A stretch of 9,308 nt of DNA, from assembly GCA_031278075.1 (NCBI GenBank), contig JAITLE010000142.1, positions 1 to 9,308 of the forward strand, read 5' to 3'. The number at the start of each line of letters is the position of its first letter. Within the stretch, counting starts at the first letter, position 1. Position numbers and translations under genes: made by a program. The notes under the pieces are model-generated. The model had not been told where the DNA came from. It saw only the letters and a list, made by a program, of their open reading frames with translations, and made no database searches. This DNA comes from Bifidobacteriaceae bacterium. Its GTDB lineage: Bacteria; Actinomycetota; Actinomycetes; Actinomycetales; WQXJ01. Positions 6,589 to 9,308 of this stretch are shown here, piece after piece.

Positions 6589-7632
6589 ATGGCGAAAAGC
6601 CAAGTGGTCGGGTTGGACATCGGTGACACCCAGTTACGGGCGGCCGAGGTTTCCCTGGACACCACCAACCCGTTGGGGTCGGCGGTCATCCAGCGTTACG
6701 CCGAGGTCGATTTGCCGCCCGATGCCGTCCGCGACGGCGAGGTCATCCGCGGCGGTGAGGTGGCCAACACGCTCAAGAGCTTGTGGAGCCGGCACCATTT
6801 CGCCAAGGACGTGATCATCGGTCTAGGCGGTCAGCGGGTGGTGGTGCGGGACGCCACCTTGCCGACGGCGCCGCTGGACGCTCTCCGCCAGGCCCTGCCT
6901 TTCACAGTTCAAGACCTGATCATGGTGCCCGTGGATCAGTGCCAACTCGACTTCTATCCGCTGTCCGAGGCTGACGGCCAGGTCAACGGCCTGTTGGTGG
7001 CGGCGCCGAACGAGGTCATTGAGCATAACGTCGATGCCGTCCTGAGCGCCGGCCTGAAGCCGGTGCGCGTCGACCTGGCCGGTTTCGGCCTGACGCGGGC
7101 GCTGGCCAGAGGCCAATTCGGGGGCGGGGTGGTCGGCTTGGTCGACGTCGGCGCCGACATGTCGACGGTGGTGGTGGCCCACGCCGGGCAGCCCGTCATA
7201 ATGCGCATTTTGCCGACCGGTGGCAGACTGATTACCGACCAACTCGCGCGGACGCTGGGTGTCCCAGAACCGCACGCCGAACGACTGAAGATTGAAGTGG
7301 CGCTGATGAACCCAGGCGAAGGCAACGAGCAGGCCCACGCCGCCTTCGGCGTGATCGCGGAGAAATGCCAGGCGTTGGTCGAACAAATCGCCCGGACCTT
7401 CTCTTTCTACAGCCAAGCCTCGGGCCAGTCGGTTGAACATGTGGTCATCTCCGGACGCGGCGGCATGTTGAACGGGCTCGGCCAGTACATCTCGACGGCG
7501 CTGAGACTGCCGGCCTCGTTCTCGGTCTTGGACTCGAACTTCCGGCTGCAGAACTCGGCGGCGGCCATGACGCCAGAACGCCGGATGTCCTTGCCGATCG
7601 CGGTGGGGCTGGCGATGGGAGCGGCGGCATGA
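6589..7632 (+). CDS. pilM: Type IV pilus assembly ATPase-like protein PilM
   Basis: This is a cytoplasmic actin-like protein that binds the N-terminal tail of PilN and links the membrane alignment complex to the motor. It has 347 residues, typical of PilM. ATG 6589 follows AGAAAGG (6575-6581) with 7 bases of spacing and is the right start because the conserved sequence begins at once: VVGLDIGDTQLRAAEV (6-21), the phosphate 1 loop. The phosphate 2 region is LVDVGADMSTVVVAHAG (184-200) followed by the conserved ILPTGG (207-212). VVISGRGGMLNGL (285-297) corresponds to the adenosine motif. The middle SHS2-like part includes ALPFTVQDLIMVPVDQCQLDF. A longer open frame upstream overlaps pilD and is only read-through. 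The pilN start overlaps its stop (ATGA). Confidence 0.96.
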   Translation: MAKSQVVGLDIGDTQLRAAEVSLDTTNPLGSAVIQRYAEVDLPPDAVRDGEVIRGGEVANTLKSLWSRHHFAKDVIIGLGGQRVVVRDATLPTAPLDALRQALPFTVQDLIMVPVDQCQLDFYPLSEADGQVNGLLVAAPNEVIEHNVDAVLSAGLKPVRVDLAGFGLTRALARGQFGGGVVGLVDVGADMSTVVVAHAGQPVIMRILPTGGRLITDQLARTLGVPEPHAERLKIEVALMNPGEGNEQAHAAFGVIAEKCQALVEQIARTFSFYSQASGQSVEHVVISGRGGMLNGLGQYISTALRLPASFSVLDSNFRLQNSAAAMTPERRMSLPIAVGLAMGAAA

Positions 7633-8390
7633 GCAAGAAGAACCAAGCTGCGGCAGGAGGCTTCGGCACGGCCAGCGCGCTGGCCGGGCGGCCGGCGGTG
7701 CCCTCGGTCAACCTGATCCCGCCGTATGTGGCCAAGCGCCAGGCTGGCCGGGCCACCCAGATCAAGGCCGTGGCCGTGCTGGTGCTGGTGGTCTTGGCGC
7801 TGGCCGGCGGCTATGTGGGCATCAGCCTGTGGAGTGGAGCGGCCGAGGACAGGCTGGCGGCGGCCGAGGCGGAAGCGACCCGGCTGGCTGAACGCCGCAA
7901 GCAATACGCGGAGGTCATCCAAGTCAGCGAGGAATTGGAGATGACCAAGAACGCGCTGGCCGCAGCCGTCTCCTACGAGATTCGTTGGCCCGACTTGATC
8001 GCCGCCATGTTCGACAACCGGCCGCCAGACTCGCGTTTGGCCGGTTTCACTTTGGCTGGCATGTCTGCTGGCGAGGCCATGGCTTCGTCTGACAACGTGC
8101 TGGCGCCGGCCCGGATCGGCATGGTCACATTGGTGATCGAGACGCCGTCGCTGCCGGCCACTTCGGCCTGGCTGCGGAGCTTCAACTCCATCCCCGGTGT
8201 TGAGGACGGCTCCTATTTCTCGGCCGTCAAGCAAGATGGCGTCAGGGGCGAAATCTGGGTGGTCAACTGCACCGCCCAGGTCAATCTGGTCGGTTTGGTT
8301 GGCGGCGCGGTCTTCCCGGAGGACTTCCAGGAGTGGCTGGTCGCCTCCCGAGCCGGCGGCGAACAGCCGGCCGAGGGGAGCGCCGAGTGA
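7629..8390 (+). CDS. pilN: Type IV pilus inner-membrane assembly protein PilN
   Basis: This is a bitopic membrane protein that pairs with PilO and whose cytoplasmic tail docks on PilM. It has 253 residues. ATG 7629 overlaps the pilM stop. The PilM-binding signature SVNLIPPYVAKR lies at 26-37, with the VNLIP core at 27-31. In many proteobacterial PilN proteins this motif is within the first few residues; here an Ala/Gly-rich extension of about 25 residues comes first. One transmembrane helix covers about 45-66, followed by a coiled coil (about 71-110, rich in Ala/Glu/Arg), then an alpha-beta domain for dimerisation with PilO. The C-terminal tail is Gly/Ala/Glu-rich. Confidence 0.93.
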   Translation: MSKKNQAAAGGFGTASALAGRPAVPSVNLIPPYVAKRQAGRATQIKAVAVLVLVVLALAGGYVGISLWSGAAEDRLAAAEAEATRLAERRKQYAEVIQVSEELEMTKNALAAAVSYEIRWPDLIAAMFDNRPPDSRLAGFTLAGMSAGEAMASSDNVLAPARIGMVTLVIETPSLPATSAWLRSFNSIPGVEDGSYFSAVKQDGVRGEIWVVNCTAQVNLVGLVGGAVFPEDFQEWLVASRAGGEQPAEGSAE

Positions 8391-9058
8391 TGGGCAACCA
8401 ACGTTCAACCATTGTCGTGGCGCTGGTGGCGTTGCTAGCGCTAGCACTCGGCATCGGCTGTTATTTCCTGGTCTACGTCCCGGTCCTGGATGAGCGGAGC
8501 GCGGCCCTCGCCGCCGCCGAGGAGGCGGAGAACGCCAACCTGGCGGCCGAGCAAGAGCTGGCGGAGTTGGCCAAGGAGAGCGAACAACTCGAGCAGATGA
8601 AGGTCGAGTTGGAGGCGGCGCGGGATCAATTCCCCACCAGCCTGGAACTGGCCGATTTCACTGAGTATCTCTGGCAACTAGCCGAGGAGTCGAAGGCCGA
8701 TGTCTTGAGCGTGCACCGGCAATCACCCGTCAAGCTGACGGTGGCCCAGCCGCTTCCCGAAGGCCCGGGAGGCCAGGCGGCGCCAACGGTGCCGCAGCCG
8801 CCGGATCGTTTCTACCAATACCTGTTCACTATTAAGATCAAGGGCGTGTTCACGCAGACCCAGGCCTTCCTGGATTTGCTGCAGCGGGATGGCGCCCGGA
8901 TGTTCTTGGTCACGGGCGTGCAGATGACGCCCGGTTCTTCGGAGATCCAGCCCGATGCGACCACCGTGGCCGAATACACTATTCAGGGCTACACCTACGC
9001 CCTGGTGCCAGAGAATCAAATCCCCGCCACGTCGGCAGAAGGCGGGGGAGGTAATTAG
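8390..9058 (+). CDS. pilO: Type IV pilus inner-membrane assembly protein PilO
   Basis: This is the partner of PilN in the alignment subcomplex. It has 222 residues from ATG 8390, which shares one base with the pilN stop (TGATG) and has AGGGGAG (8374-8380) 9 bases upstream; earlier in-frame codons lie inside pilN and lack support. A short cytoplasmic tail (1-7) is followed by one transmembrane helix (8-30), a long coiled coil rich in Ala/Glu/Leu (about 34-78), the segment ARDQFPTSLELADF typical of PilO (family pattern KKxFP), and an alpha-beta domain with YQYLFTIKIKGVFTQTQAFLDLL (143-165, PilO's conserved strand-helix). A Pro/Gly-rich stretch (121-138) and a Gly-rich end are probably disordered. 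Confidence 0.94.
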   Translation: MGNQRSTIVVALVALLALALGIGCYFLVYVPVLDERSAALAAAEEAENANLAAEQELAELAKESEQLEQMKVELEAARDQFPTSLELADFTEYLWQLAEESKADVLSVHRQSPVKLTVAQPLPEGPGGQAAPTVPQPPDRFYQYLFTIKIKGVFTQTQAFLDLLQRDGARMFLVTGVQMTPGSSEIQPDATTVAEYTIQGYTYALVPENQIPATSAEGGGGN

Positions 9059-9069
9059 GGAGGGCAATG

Positions 9070-9308
9070 ATGGCCAGTAGCGGGACTCGCGGCCACAGCC
9101 GGGCCGTTCGAGCGCAGAGAATATGGACCCTGATCGCGGCGACGGCCGCGGCCAGCGCCGTGGTGGTGGTGCCGATGATCGCGCCGAACACGGTGGCGCA
9201 GGCTGCCTCGACGGCGGCCGCGCCCGAGGCTCAGCTGGACGTGGCCCCGGCCGTGCTGGAGAAGTCTGGCCTGATCGGCCCGTCCGAGCGCAAAGACCGC
9301 CGCTCCCG
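9070..9308 (+). CDS. Exported protein of unknown function (3' end cut by window)
   Basis: This is the start of a gene directly after pilO, in the same apparent operon. AGGGAGGG (9057-9064) is 5 bases before ATG 9070; an adjacent in-frame ATG at 9067 would be only 2 bases away. About 79 codons are visible. The N-terminus has several Arg residues, then a hydrophobic segment at about 19-38, then an Ala-rich stretch (VAQAASTAAAPEAQ) that suits a signal peptidase cleavage near residues 45-46 (inferred). The mature part begins LDVAPAVLEKSGLIGPSERKD. I do not recognise the family. In Gram-negative loci this position holds the lipoprotein gene pilP, but no lipobox Cys is visible here. Confidence 0.75.
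   Translation, partial: MASSGTRGHSRAVRAQRIWTLIAATAAASAVVVVPMIAPNTVAQAASTAAAPEAQLDVAPAVLEKSGLIGPSERKDRRS

Noticed and set aside
8434..8445. 12-bp palindrome GCTAGCGCTAGC inside pilO
   Set aside because: It lies in the coding sequence for the transmembrane helix (Leu/Ala repeats), which explains the pattern; no regulatory context.

Overview
The window is one continuous stretch of a type IV pilus (T4P) biogenesis locus. The DNA is GC-rich, and the genes are tightly packed on the + strand with many ATGA or TGATG junctions. The pilins are of the Gram-positive or actinobacterial style, and no secretin-related gene is visible within the window. This points to a high-GC actinobacterium (Actinomycetota). 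I cannot fix the genus from sequence alone.

Region by region: (1) positions 1-537 hold the 3' part of a type IVa-like pilin gene whose start lies outside the window, followed by a hairpin that may end transcription. (2) Positions 538-1254 are a 717-base gap without a convincing gene. It carries several stem-loops, a run of closely abutting hairpins at 842-942, and a weak promoter candidate. (3) Positions 1255-1752 encode a second, complete pilin that is a paralogue of the first, followed by a very strong GAAA-capped stem (1806-1837). (4) From about 1963 to the right edge, genes run as an apparent operon: three minor prepilins of PilV, PilW and PilX type, prepilin peptidase PilD, the inner-membrane assembly proteins PilM, PilN and PilO, and the beginning of an exported protein of unknown function.

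How they work together (from knowledge of T4P families): PilD cuts and N-methylates all five prepilins. The two major-pilin candidates would form the filament shaft, and the PilV/W/X-like proteins would prime assembly and may decorate the tip. PilM (cytoplasmic, actin-like) binds the PilN N-terminus, and PilN and PilO form the membrane alignment subcomplex. The motor ATPases and the platform protein (PilB/PilT/PilC) are not in the window and may lie upstream.

The machine itself is known. The less ordinary points are the tandem divergent pilins, a PilV-type minor pilin with two C-terminal beta-sandwich-like repeats, a very large cysteine-containing PilX-type protein, a possible Shine-Dalgarno-hiding hairpin before the minor-pilin operon, and the structured pilin-pilin spacer. 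I found no evidence for a wholly new system, mobile element, CRISPR array, tRNA or rRNA.
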